Source: Rhynchonema sp. JSB1_4 (lineage: Eukaryota > Nematoda > Chromadorea > Monhysterida > Xyalidae). From it: a stretch of 64,000 nucleotides of DNA. The stretch covers positions 1-64,000 of the forward strand of contig JASAMV010005842.1 in the NCBI GenBank assembly GCA_030248065.1, written 5' to 3'. The notes under the pieces were generated by a model. It was not told the DNA's origin and made no database searches. It worked only from the letters and a program-made list of their open reading frames with translations. Shown in pieces: positions 12,112-26,200 of the stretch. The position numbers and the translations under genes were made by a program. Each line of letters begins with the position of its first letter. Position 1 is the first letter of the stretch.

Positions 12112-13579
12112 ATGGCATCCGATCCGCCCCCTCCAAGTGGGACCGCCGAGCCTAAGCCATTCACACCTGGCTGGAATGACCCGCCAATCAAGGTGACTGC
12201 ACCCGCTGCCAATACGGGAGGCACCAGGGCCATGTTCAATCGTCGTGTGGCGCACCCTGATTCAGCAAGCGCAGCGGGGCCGACCGTAATTGGTGGCGAT
12301 CATACGGAGCCGATGGTTACCCGTCAACAACAAGAACCAATGACGTTTATGATGCCGACGGTGGATGGGGTCGACCCGGCTCAGACCGTGACCTCGGTGC
12401 AACCAAGACAAATGGATGTCTTGCTGGACAGCAATATGAGCAGTGAACAAATACAAGCGTGTGTGACTGAAGCCGTGCGCAGAGCTGGATTTCAGGTAAA
12501 TTATTGCTGTCCAGTCTGCCTTTTTTTGTTGTGACTTGATCTCGAACTTAACCATTTCTGATCTATCCTTCCGTCACTTGAAAAAAGGGTTTTCCGCAGG
12601 CCCGTTCGGGAGCCAAAATAATATATCTCAGGATTTGTTTTTTTTGCCAAAAAAAACGAGTTGCCGGCTTCCTTTACGTGTAAATCTCTACTTAATATGT
12701 GTAACCCCAAAATAATATTTGTCACCATAAACATATATTACATAATATATTTGCACGGCTCTATAAAGGGTTAATCGTGATCCCAGTCGTGACTCAGGTA
12801 GTAGGACGGACGTACATATTTGGAATCAGCAACGTGCACAAGTCAACCCGGCGTGTCTTGGCTATACTCACGGCACTAATATTCCATTTACAGGGTTCGA
12901 CCTTTCAAAATCTCAACCGTCGTCTTTCCAAGTTGTACGATGCGCTGCAGCACAACACGCTCACTGCCCCATGCCGACAACAGTTGTCATGTTTGGTCTC
13001 TGGTTGGCGTGCTGCCTTTTCTCTTCGTTATTATTCGGCAAACAATTTTGTCGTCAAATCATGTCTCCAAGTAAAGTCGTCTAGCAAGCAATGATGCACG
13101 AGTCTCAAATGAGCGCGAAAATTATACATGTGATTTGATGACAAGATGCGACGACATGATTTGACGACATTACTGTAGGCCTATTATTCTGTCATTGTTT
13201 CCAATTTTTCTGCTTATTTCAGCGATGCATCAGGGCGCCTATCAACAATCCTATGATATTCACTCGCAAATGATGGTCGACTATTATGCCGAGGTTGTGT
13301 CTTTTATGATTTAATGCTGTTGTATTAAAAACTTGGGTCTGGGTTTTCCATGTTTGTACGTTTTTACATAAACTATTACTATCCATATGAATCACTGGAA
13401 ACACTGGTCTCCTTGAACTTGACGCTGCCCAGCACTAATGCCTGGTAGAACTCGCGTTTTGAATTTTACACTTGTCCTTCAGAGTTGATCTTCACCTTTG
13501 TCACTTCTCTCAGGTTAACGCTTGGATGGTTGGACTGAGAACTGTGTTGCTCGAATTGAAAAAGAAATCGGCGTCGTGA
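12112..13579 (+). CDS. SRA1-like: SRA1-domain protein (steroid receptor RNA activator protein-like)
   Basis: Four exons (12112-12495, 12894-13002, 13223-13293, 13514-13579) join in phase to 209 residues, close to the human SRA1 length. The N-terminal part is disordered and Pro/Thr rich, with the conserved GWNDPP motif followed by FNRRVAHP (human: GWNDPP...LLTKRVAAP). The C-terminal part is the helical SRA1/SEC31-like bundle: LNRRLSKLYDALQ, then SQMMVDYYAEVNAWMVGLRTVLLELKKK, matching the family MVDHVTEVSQWMVGVKRLI. The SEC31 C-terminus shares the fold and the GWNDPP signature. No WD40 exons are visible just upstream, and the short length favours SRA1. Intron 2 contains a foldback MITE (13037-13183). 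In other animals the protein is a nuclear co-regulator; its function here is unknown. Confidence 0.85.
13037..13183. mobile_element. GTCGTCAAATCATG-type MITE in SRA1 intron 2
   Basis: TTTTGTCGTCAAATCATGTC is mirrored by GACATGATTTGACGACATTA, with the shared core CAAATGAGCGCGAAAAT. It begins about 34 bases after the donor. Confidence 0.8.
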
Positions 13580-14272
13580 CAAAACTGTGATCGACAATAT
13601 TATAATCGAGATTGGCATAATTCAGGATTTGGACAAAAGAATAATTTATACATTTATTTATTGTCATGTAATGATAGGAATCTGATCTTCTGTTGCGAAA
13701 TCACAAGATAACCATTTCCAGTTACGTTTTGCGTCAAATTGACGGCACTTGTGATTCTCTGCTTTAGGACCACAGTTCATGGTGTCAAACGTTTTCGAAC
13801 CTCCACAAAATTCCTGTGATTCATGTTCTCTTGTTTGAGCGCTTGACAAAGTTAAAGGGCCTGAGTCTTCTCTTGTTTCGTCTTTTCCAGCGAGCTGTGT
13901 CTCTCAGAAACGGTCATGCCTGCCTGCCGTTTTATCGCTTCATTCGCCAAATATTTTGACCAATTTTGCGCGATTTTGTCTGTGCTTGTGCATGTCTCAT
14001 GCGTGATATAGACCTAACTTCAGTTCCGGCGGTCAAATAATCACTTTTCTGTCTTTTCCTGATCGCATATTTTGTGACTGACCGTTGTTGTCGGCTAATT
14101 GCAATTGGTACATGCACTGAACGATTTACGCATGAAATATTTTATCAGCCAGCATTTGTTTTGATCAAGTAAGCCCCATGCACGTGTATCACTCAGTGCC
14201 ACTAACCACACGCGTAAACTACAATACAATTAGCCTTTTGATTTTATGAGTCAATCGACCTGAAACCACAAA
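13580..14272. other. Non-coding stretch between SRA1 and aminopeptidase genes
   Basis: About 690 bases with no recognisable exon or repeat, presumably holding the SRA1 3' end and aminopeptidase promoter. Confidence 0.6.
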
Positions 14273-17200
14273 ATGGCTGGCACCCCTGCACGCAACACGA
14301 CGAAAATCTTGGAGCGTCTGCGGTCTTTGATGAAAGACCACAACCACGTGGCTGAAGCACTCGATGCCTATATTGTGCCGTTGACCGATCCGCATCAGGT
14401 GAGTGTAGTCCAACCACCAGCTCATGAGACTGTTCGATACGGTTCCACGTGTTTCGAAATTTTTCGAAAGCAAAAGAGTGCATAAACATCCAATTTTTTC
14501 CTTTGTTTTTCAAATGTTTCGAAACACACGTGCATATTAGTGCCGTGCGCATAAGCGAGCGAAATGATTATAACAGCCTTGATTACTGGAGTGCAGAAAG
14601 TGTTCGTTTGTATGAGATCTGATGGGCCACGCAGTTACGCTGAAGCTGTCCTGATGCACATGCACCCCACACCTGTGCGCAAAAACGGGACAATCTGAGC
14701 TTTGAAATAAATTCACGGCTGTGGACTGTACCTTGAGCAAACACTTCCGACACAAATGTGAAAATCCCATGTTTCTTCACAAACATCGTTCGTGATGTTT
14801 CAACCATGGTATATATAATTGCAGAGCGAATACATAGCCGAGTGTGACAAACGACTAGAGTTCGTCAGTGGGTTCTCGGGCAGTCGCGGCACCGCAGTGG
14901 TGACGCAGAGTGCTGCTGCGATGTGGACCGATGGCAGGTACTTCATACAGGTTTGTGGTTGGCGGGATGTTTCGCGCCATGAGTGGGTCCTGGGGCTTGC
15001 AATAAGATTGGTCTGTGTGATAGAAAATACTAAATAGATACTAAATAGGTTACCTCAAAATTTGGGTGAGGCGTTCGTGGATAGTGAGTTTTTAGATGGC
15101 GGCTTCTGAACTACGGTAGCTTTTTTGCATTGAACTGGCGCTGGAGGTGCAAAAAACACAAATGAATGAATGAAATGTAGCTTTTCAACACTGCCAACAT
15201 GGGTACCGGAACCTCAGCATAGGTACCGGAACCTACCGTATTGCCGATAGCGCTCTCCGTCCGCTGGTTTGCCCTGCAGATCTACCGTTGTTCAAATCCC
15301 GCCATCTATAAATTCACCATGCCCCAAAATTTCCAACCTTTCTACCAAAGTCGCGTGATCAGATCTGCTGTGATCACTCGTTGAGAAAATTTTTCATGCG
15401 AATATTTTGGCCACCGAAAAAATTGTTTGACATGACAACCACTTTGGATAAATCTGAATTTTCGTGGAATAGTCAAGCTTCAAAACGTTATGTTATGACC
15501 AATGCAAGATCAGATCGATCAAGTTTGATACCCTCCTACTTACGTTGATTACAAACTGGTCCAATGGTTCACGCTTGACTGACTACTGCGCAACCTAATG
15601 TTTCATCGCACTTTCAGGCGCGACGTCAAATGGACCAGAATTGGACCCTGATGAAGGAAGGTCTGCCGAAGACACCAACTATGGAACGATTCATCATGGA
15701 CTCACTGCCCATCGGCGGACGCGTCGGTGTCGATCCGTACTTGATTTCGCAAGGTATAGTAACACTGCGCCAACATGAGCCCGATTTCGGAGGTGGCAGA
15801 TTAGTGAATCATTCATACGTGGCTGTTGATTTGGGAAACGTTACACAATGTGGAATACGACAATGAAGATTTTCTCTTCCTTTTCGTTTTGAATACACAG
15901 CATTATTGTCGAAATCGGGCTCGTGTCGGCCTAGTTTGAGTTTTTGTAATCATATTTCATGTTTTGTGGCATGGTGTGTGCTATAGCTGTATCATTTGTC
16001 TCACTATCCTAGACGAGAACTTGTGCGCAGCAACCACCGGTTTGTTTCACCGTTCCGTCTCCGTTAACCCTTCCCATCTGCACGATCAAAATATGAGTTG
16101 CGTGGTCTGTTTTTGTTACGAGCGGCGCACCAGGTCATCGCCAGTGCAATGCCACAAATTACGTCAGATGGCCAAGTTATTCCACGAAACTCAAGCGGGC
16201 TGCTAGCTTAAGCATAAATTATCATTGTAAAGTGACGCAAGTTTGACCTTTCACCACATGATTTTGAGCGTCGTTATCAGAATGGCACACTGTATAGCCT
16301 ATCCAGGGCGTCATGGCACTCCGCACAACGTTATGCACATGTTGTGTACGTGCACGAGTGTCATGATACCATTGATGGTCTATACACAATAATTCGTTCG
16401 CCCACAGATTCGTTCACGGAGCTGCGCGCCAAGCTGATGTCGAATCAGATCAGTCTCGTCTCGGTGTCCGAAAATCTGGTCGACCTGATCTGGGGTGACG
16501 AGAAACCAGCGTGTCCCGCCGGTCCGATTACGGTGCTGCCGGTGTCGTTCGCCGGTCGAAGGTGGCAGGAGAAAATCGATGCCGTCAGACAAAGCATGCA
16601 GTCAAACAATGTGCATTTGTTGGTCGTCACTGCACTGGATGAGATTTGTTGTGCGTTTTTCTTGGGTGGGATTTATGGATACTTAATGTTGGGTTATTGA
16701 AAAGTGGTTGACGCACTCGTTTCGTTTTCGACCTAAATCAACAATTTAGTGCTCTGTCAGTGCCAGTCTGTCGAGCGTGTTTAGTGTACCATACAATGTT
16801 ATTGGTTTCGGCTGATTGTAATGTACTCGACGTAGCCGTAATGAGCAGAAGAACTGTGTGCATGGCGTCGACCACATTACAATCAGCCTTCAGTTTTGAC
16901 TTGCCATCCTGTGTGCGTGGGGTAGTTTTGCGACAGCAGCTTTGCACATGAAGCGAACATTCACTTGTAAAAAAACAACAGGCAAAGCCACAAGAATGTT
17001 TTTGGGGTAGGTAGACTGTGCTCCTGTTTCGGGTACAAGTGTAGCATCAATCGAAAATTGGCGCGCCTTGAATTTCGAAAACTTGGCAAGTTGGTGGAGC
17101 CGCCAGCTAGCGCTAAGGTCGCTCACGCTTGATCACCACAGTTACAAATAACACAAAACATCAAAGTTCATAATCTGCCTGTTCATTGGTCACTGTTTGT

Positions 17201-20200
17201 TTCGTGGAGCCCTTATCTGCGCGCTGATTGGCTCTTCTGCGCTTAGATCCGGATTTTGTGCATGGCGCTGCCCTTAACCCTTCTCTACACAGTCACACAG
17301 CGTATATAGCTCTATTGTCACGCGCATTTGCTATTATTATTTGTGTCCTCTTATTATCGTTTTATTCTTGGATTTGTGGTTTTATATCTGTGCTTCAATC
17401 GCCGAGTTTTTCTTATCGCCAACAACAACATCCAACATCAAAAATGGCCATGTCAATGTGGAACCCAATGCGCAACCCATTGATGAGCGACATCTGGGAC
17501 ATGACGCCCTCGGACTTGTTCGATCAGGTTGGCTGGCTGATGTTTCACAATTTTTTGTGGGTTCTGTTTCTGACGTCAATTGTTACATATGGTATGCAGT
17601 GCACCATTTTTGGCTGGTAGGTATTGGTCTAACAATAACCATATGAGAATCCATCCAAACCCACCTTGATTTTCAGGATTCCAAAGATGAGCCACGCCTA
17701 ACCACTAGGCTATTTGTATTTCGTACAAAAAACATTTTCATATGAAAACAAACTAGCCAGTCAACCAGTTTTTAATTTCTGAAACATTTCGCTTACTGCA
17801 TACTTCATGTGTGATTACACGTTGCGCGCAATGTCAACTTGAATTTTCTGGCTTGTCAATTCAGGAAAAATTTTGGATGGATTCTCATATAGTCATTGTG
17901 CGAGTGTGCGACCAATATCAAACTTGGCCGATCATCAATTTTGAGACGTTCATGCGTCCACTGAATTTGGCTTTCATGCGCTCGCTACCTATATTCTGGC
18001 ACATTTCAGGATTTCGGCATGATGACGCCTTCGTGGACGGGTGGCGTGGGTGCGCGCATGGGCATGCCGTATTGGATGATGCCCACCCGTACCAGGGGCA
18101 TGACGGCTGAACGCGCCCAATCGTCGGTCATCAACGACAAGGAGAAGTTCGCCGTCACGATCGACGTGCGACACTTCAAACCGGAGGAAATCAAGGTGGG
18201 TTGCCCGGCTTGGGGTAGGTGTGGGTTTTTTTTCTGCCGAGCAGCTGTTTAAGGCATTTCTGAATGCTGGGTCTTCCATCCGTTGTTTCCGTTTTTGTGG
18301 TCAGTATGCCCATCTATTTGCTGAAATGCCGTTACATGCAAATTGCACTTTCCGAATTTTGAAAGCGGCCGGTATCCAACTTGGGTGGTCGGATAGGAAT
18401 CACGTGACTTTGAACGTCGGATAGTGTTTGCGCAAGCGTGGGACAGCTAAACAAAAGCGGGTCACTGATACGGGTGCTGGATTTCGTTAAAAATCACGTG
18501 ATCGCAGCCGGACGGTGCACCAGGTAGTCGGCAGTGCGAATGGACCGGATTTGTGTTCATGTGAACTATCACTGAAACCGTTGCCTTGATGTTTCAGGTG
18601 AAGATGGTGAACGATATGATCGAGATCGAGGGTCGTCACGAAGAGAAGCTGGATGAACACGGCTCGATCAGTCGACATTTCGTGCGCAAATACAAACTGC
18701 CGAAGGTTGGGGGGATTTGGGGCAAACAGTTTTGTCGTTAAATCATGTGGTCACATAAAGTCGTCAAACAAGCAATAATACATGAGCCCCAAATGAGCGC
18801 GAAAATGATACATGTGATTTGACAACAAGATGTGACATGATTTGACGACATTGCTGTAAGCCCGGTTTGCTGTTGCAACAGCCTGCCCTTGTTCTCCTAA
18901 CGGGCGTTCGGGTTCATAAAAGCGTGTCGCTATGATTTTTGCAATGTTGTTATGTGTCGAACACCAATTTTCATTTCTGCCTTAAAAAACAAGTTAGAAG
19001 TTAGCATCATCGAGTTTATCAGCGTTTGTTATTTTTAACCACGCCGCTTCATAACAATCCGAGAAACATTTTCGTGGCACTTGATAGCTGATCTAGGATG
19101 GAAATAATATTTGATTCGGTATCATCTACAGCAAATGTTCACGATTTTCTTAGGACGTCGACCCATCGACCGTGCACAGCAATCTGACGCGCGAGGGCAC
19201 GCTCATTGTGATGGTTAGTGCAGCATTTTTGGTTGTTGATGTTTTTTGGCTTGCTTTATAACGCAATGCGGCGGACGGGCAATTGAGCAAAGCACATTTG
19301 ATCAAGGCCACTTTGAGCAAGTGAAAAAGAGCAGAGGCCAAAAGAGAAGAACCTAAAAACAAATAGGCCTAAGCCTAAGCCCAAACAAAACTAAGTCTAA
19401 GTGTAAGCCTAAGCCTGATACCTAGATCAGCCCAAACCTGAGCCACTGGGACAAAATAAGAGCTCTGCGTTTTTAGCTCTGCCGCAAAAACAGCCACCCG
19501 CAATGTATAGTTTCTTGCGCATTTTTGGGGCTGCGAAGGTGAGCGTCGCATATAGAACTTGCGTATACGCTGGTAGTATTGCCGCCGTTTTTGCATAGAC
19601 ACCAGCGTGAATACTATTAATTTCGCAAAATAACCCCCGCATTCATTCCGCAGGGCCCGAAGAAGCCTAAGCCTAAGCCTGCACACACACACAGCTGTAC
19701 AGTGTTTTAATTAATAGTATAAAAAATCCCCTAAGTACATCAATAAATGTACGCGGCACTTGGGCACGAAGTTAGTGGTCGCGCCCGCGCTCAGCTGTAC
19801 AGTGCTGCGCCAAACCGGCAGCACCCCACCTCTCCGTTTTTTGAATAGACACCAGCGTGATTACTATTAAGTTCGCAAAATAACCCCCGCATTCATTCCG
19901 CAGGGCCCGAAGAAAACGATCAAATCGGCGAACGAGCGCGTGATCCCGATCACAATGGGTGGTGCTGGTGGTGCGACGATGATGCCTCACAAAATGGTGA
20001 CTGACGCACCACAGAAGTAGATTGGCAGATTATTAAGTATTGATTTAGGAATGTTTTGATTCGGCTTTGAATCATGTTTTTGGTTGTTTTAGGTGGTTTT
20101 GTGGTGTAGTTTGTTCAGTTTCTCGATGTTTTTAGGCAATTTTATGTTTGGGAGGTTGATTTTAACTTATTCTTCTTACACTCTTGTATTTTTGTGATCT

Positions 20201-23200
20201 CACCTGCCGGTTCATTTTTTGTATTGGATCTCACTTTGATTTATGATAAAGTCGCTATTTATGGTAAAAATCGCAGAACCTTATTGTCATTGAACTTCCA
20301 ACTCAACATGAAACAAACAAACGAAACATGAAACCGAAACAAGCTGCTGTCGCGAAACTAGCCTAAAGTCGCATGCCGAAAGGTTCAGCTTTCTCGTTGA
20401 ACTTTTGAAAATTGCAGGGTTGTTCAATCTTCGTGGCTCCGATATCCAATACAATCCGGTGTTCTTCTCGTATGCCATGGTCGGCACCGACTTTATCAGG
20501 TATATACCTAGACAAAGATTCTGAATTTTAGAATATTAGTACCGTTTGCTTGGCAAACGTAGCTGAGTTTGTGTGCATTGAAACCTGCCATTTCAATTCA
20601 TCACAGATGCTGTGTGTTTTGAAATACACTGCAAAACTGAGAGCACACATCAAATGTGAACTATGGTTATGAACAACATGGCAGTAACAATGTTGGCCAG
20701 TATCAAACCAGATAATCTGATAGGTCTTGCCCCGGTCACGTGACTATTTGTCACAACCAGTGTGGTACATCGATAAGTACCCGATGCAAATAGTCACTTA
20801 ACCCGAGCCAAAGGCAGACAAATCCGATCGTCGGGTTCGATACCGGCCTCTGTACAGTCTGCCTTCCATATAGTGAATCGATCGGGGCCCGTTTTTTTCG
20901 TTCACGCTGCCGATGATTCCGCATAAAGATGGTGGACTGTTCGTAAAGTTGTATTCGCAACGCTAATTTCTTGAGCTCATTTGGTGTTGCCTAATGTTTC
21001 ATTACATGACTGCAACTTGCGTAAACAGCATTAGTATCAGCCCAAATCACCTCGGTTTGTCAATAATAATGACCCGACCATTGTTTCCAGTCTGTTCATT
21101 CATCCGAACAAAGACACGGCCGAACTGCGTGATCATCTGAATGCGCACAACAAGACCGGTGACCAATCAATGACCGATCTGACTCAACCGGCCGTACAAT
21201 TGCTACCGTACTCCGCTGTCAGGTATACGGTCGGACAGTTTGTATTGTATTTACCATGTGTAATCTGTTAAAAATGAATATTTGTGAACGCTATCTTGAC
21301 CCCCCAGTCCAATCTGCGGTTAAACCTGGCCTATATTTGCGTATTTTTCCGCAAAATATATTTTTGGAAAAAAACCGTTTTTTTTCAAATATTTTTCCAG
21401 TACTTAACGATACCCATGGTCCAAAAACGCCTATTTTGGAGAAAATTTCGTCGGGAAATGGCCTGAAACAGGCTAAAAATGCACTCGGAGATTAAAAAGT
21501 GCTCATTTTGAACTGTTTTGTACCGATTTACATTGGTTTTGACAACATCCTCTCGCAACCTTGGAAAATATCTCGGAAAGTTTTGAAAAAAAAACCGTTT
21601 TTTCCAAAAGTTGCCACTTGGAAAAATTTCCGGAAAAATAAAAACGTATTTTTCCGGGCCTCGGGAAAAAACGGTTTTTTTCCGGCCCGCAAGTATAACC
21701 TGGCCATGTGCATTTGTCTGCTGTGCCCACAGTTGATCGCCACGTTCGACACAAACACTGAACAAATATGAGTTTTCTTGGATTTGGCCTCTCCCTGTGC
21801 GAAGAGCTGGGTCCACCTGACAAGCTGTAAACGAAAGTTAGGTGTAAACGTCGGTGTAAAACCTCGTTCGAAAGGTCGGTTTATTGAAACATTCCGCGTT
21901 GAAAACAGCAATCAAGAGTGTTTCATGTTTGTATCGAGCTCACACACCGACTGCGCTTTCGTCCAGCCTTTGCGCCCGAACTCTCGTTCAGGCTAAATTA
22001 CAGTGATGAACTCAAGTGGTCAAATCACTTCGCCAACTCACAGCAGCCCCGAGTGAGCGCGAGAAATACCACATGGTATTATTCAGAGTGAGATGACGAC
22101 TCTACAAAGTGCGAGTTGACGAACTGAATTGACCACATGAGTTGACCACTATCATGTAAGCCTTCGTTCATCACAGCGTTTCGAAAATTTTAACAATCGA
22201 CAGTCAGTGCGACACAGCGACAGCTGATGTTAAGGTTGAGTTATACTTGTCCATTTTGGGCTTGTAGACAATGAATACAAATTTTTGCTATGAATATATT
22301 TTGTGATAGAGTTGGAGCACCAATTTCGACCAGCGTAAAAGTTGTTCATTTGGTGCAGGGGAACAACTTTTACGCTGGTCGAAATTAGTGTCTCAACTCT
22401 ATCACAAAATATATTCATAGCAAAAATTTGTATTCATTGTCTATAAGCCAAAAATAGATAAGTATAACTCCAGCTTTTCACGCTCGATAGACTACAGCTT
22501 TTGGGAAGGCAAGAAACGATGCGGGATTGTCTGCCAGCGAAAAATGACCAATAATATTTCGATGAGCATTTAGCTGAGTGTCACGTACTGAATTGAATCC
22601 ATGTGTTCACTGGGTCCTTGCAACCCGATAAATGTATAACATGAAAATCGATTAAGTGCATTTCAGGATTGGAAATCGATGACGTGGATGAATTCAACTA
22701 TTTTTTTTCAGGGATTATCTCGCCAAATATCGCAGCGAAATGGCGACAGGCCCGCTGGCGAAAATCTGGCTGCCCGCGGAGTCGACGAGTCACGCTATCG
22801 CCAGTGTAGTTGACCAGGTTTGGACTCCCGAATTCAGGTTTCGATTTACGTAATTGTTTGCGAAAGCACGTGAAACGAAACGAAATTTACCCACAGCGAC
22901 CATTGTATTGATATCATACCATCGTTCAGGACCAATCGTTCACAAACATGTCGCCGATTCAGATGATGAAAGCGCAAAAGAACAAGGTCGAACTGGCAGG
23001 AATGCGCGCCGCACATGTTGGTTGTCTGGGTGATGTTTCATTTGACGTACATATATATGTAAACACAATGACGATGATGTAGCTACGAGACGCGGTCGCC
23101 CACTGTGAGTTCCTGTACTGGCTTGAACGACGCATGGCTGCGCAAACGGGTTAGCGTGCGTCCGAATATGGTTCCCGTTTTTTAATGCTTGCACTTTTGT

Positions 23201-26200
23201 GCGCAGCAGTGATGTTTTGCTTGAGCAATAAGGTGTTTTTGGAGGTCAATTGGCCACAGGTGTTCGTACCGACGAAGCCTGGTACCGCGCCCGTCTGTGA
23301 AAACAGGCCAAAACGGGCAAAATTTACTGCTGTCACATTATTAATCATAAACGACCACACAGGCCCCCCCAAACACCCCCACCCCATGACTAGTTTTCTC
23401 CGACAACGAAGGAATCGAAACTTTTGTTCGCCCCCTCCCAGACAGAGGGTGATATTTTCGAAACGGCGTAAAGGTCAGTTGGGTGTAAAGGTCGGTGGAA
23501 AGCTCGGTCGACAGTTCAGTGTGATAGACCTCGGCGTAAACTTGAAACATTCCACGTTAATAACAGGCAATGTTTCACGTTTACACCGAGCTCCGCCGAC
23601 CGAGCTTTCGACCGAACCTTACACCGACCTTTACGCCCAACTGACCTTTACACCGTTTCGAAAATTCCACCCAGAGACTGTTGAAAACGTTCGGTGCATT
23701 GATTTTCCAACCGGATCAACTTGATTCTCAGGGTATCCTTGAATGGGGGCATCTGATGCATCCAACCAGACGATGACCTGGTGCACTAAACGTGCCCCCA
23801 AATAGGTTGAAAGAACGGGCAACCAGCAAAGCACGTGCTTTTCGTCTTCAATTTGAACAGTTAACCTGTGACAAAAAAATATCCAGTTATCTCGATCCGA
23901 TTTTTAGGTGCCAAAACAGATTTCAATATTTATGAGCCACATGGAACTCACATTTTGATTTTGTCAGAAAAAAAACCAGTTGCAGCGCAATGTCAACCGT
24001 CATCGCAACGACGCAACAGTCAATCGAATGGCGCTGAACACAACGAATTGACCGAGGTGACGTGTGCTGACAAATTCGAGGCACTACGTCGCGAACAGGA
24101 CTTGTTCGTCTCGCTCAGCTTCGACACGATTTCGGGTGCGTTTCGGTCACACTTCAAACGTCTGGGATCGGTATGGGGTGATCCGGTCTTAGATTGATCG
24201 CGGCACTTTTGCAGTTTTACGTATGTTCGTATTTCTCGATTTGCTCGTGCGTTGCCAATTTCGACCAGCGTAAAAGTTATTTGTCAGCGTTATCTGTGAA
24301 TACGTTTTGCGCTGGTCGAAATTAGTGGCCATGAGTTGCAATCCCGAAATGCAACAAATATGATGTCTGATTCTGACTCTCGCCTACCGAAATCACTGCT
24401 AAATGCTGCCCAGCCAAAGTGACAGTGTGTGATGTGGTGATGTTTCACCGCCACTATATATTCCAGCTGTGGGTGCACACGCGTCCATGCCGCACTACAG
24501 CACTGCGTCCGACACGGACGTGCCATTGAGACGTGATCAGGTCTATTTGTGCGACTCGGGTGGACAGTACAAGTGAGTGGCAAGGGGTTGTTGTGTGGAC
24601 ATTTGGCACCTTAGGCTCGCTGAAGATTATACGGACGTGTACCAGCTTGGCAAGCGCACTACGATTACGGAAAAAAACCCAAAACCCCCAAACCACCACA
24701 CAACCAACCCAACCCACCAACAACACCACAACAAAAAACAACAACAAAAAACACCAAAAAGAACACTAAACCCCAAAAAACACACCAAACGCACCACGAA
24801 AACAACAAACAGAAAAAAACAAAAAAAAATAAACATAAAATAATATATCTATATAAACTAAAACTTTTTTCACCACAAAAAACCCACAAACCAAAAACAC
24901 CAAATACAATAAACTAACACCAAAACACAATATAACCAATATACTTCATATCACAATAAATATAACATCACAACAAAACAAAAAAAAACACAAAACACAA
25001 AAACAAATAAAATATAAACAAAAACAATAAACAAACACTAACAACAAATAAACATTACAACCATAACCCATATCAAACAACAAAAACTAACATTTAACAA
25101 ATCACTCCATATAATTTAAAAAACAACAAAAACACAAAAAAACAAACACCAATAAATAAACACCACCACCACACACCAATCAACCAACACACACAAAACA
25201 CCCAAAAACCAAATAAAAATCCCCAACAACAAAAAAAAAAACAAACAATAAACAACAAATAAACACAACAAAAACACCACACAACAACATATTAAATATC
25301 CATCAAAAAAAATTACCCCACCAACAACACAACCCCCAAACCACAACCCCCCCACCATGGCACACGGCAGTTTTTTTTTCGACCCGCGTTTTGTGATGCG
25401 CTTGGAACCCGCAGTTTGAAAGATGTTATTCTCACCACAAATCTAATGAATACCGGTTGCCCCGGCCGAAATTCGTGCTCCAGCTTTAGCGTATGTGAAC
25501 GCGGTCGAAACAAAAATTTGCGCATGCCTTGCCGTGCTCGTGGTGCACGCGATCGAAGTTGTTACGGCGCATTGTGGCTGACATTACAGTGGTCAACTCA
25601 AGTGGTCGTGTAGAATCGTCAATACAAAGCAATTCAAAGCAGTCCCAAATGAGAGCGAAAAATAAGACATGGCCTTCGTTGTGAGTTGAAGACTCTGCTT
25701 GACTACTTCAGTGCACCACCATTGTAATATAAGCCAGCGTTTTGGATTGGATACATTTCGTGTGATGCTAAAAGTAGTCATGGAATAGAATAGACTGAGT
25801 TGCTCATGCTCGGAACCTGCTTTTTTGTGAACTACCTTTCTGGGACGAGTCAAAAGTATTTACAAATTTTCGGTGATCAGCCAGTGCGCACTACAGCATC
25901 AGCCGGACAGCCAGTGCAATGACTGACGCTGATGTTACACGCGCGATAGACTAGCGCCGCAAAGAGGGGACAGAAACGATGGCGTTCACGAAAACGGTGT
26001 GGCATGAAAAAAAAAAGGGTAAAAGCTTTAAAAATGTCATTGAAACCAGTGTGTCATTGGGAAAAAGTCAGGATACCGGCTAATACGCAAAAATATAAAA
26101 TCTCGAATATCCAGGAGGCAGTCTAAAAAGGTGAGTTTCCGCAGAGGAAACTGAGCTGTGGGAAAAGTAAAAATGGTCATTTTAAGGGTTGTGCTTGCGT

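Noticed and set aside
17040..17085. Heat shock element upstream of the sHSP gene
   Set aside because: Only a partial nGAAnnTTC match; not enough to call.
24577..25525. Open frames across the A/C tract (Thr/Asn/Lys-rich on plus, Cys/Phe/Trp-rich on minus)
   Set aside because: They arise from a sequence lacking G; there is no conserved motif, and the region is an intron bounded by good splice sites.
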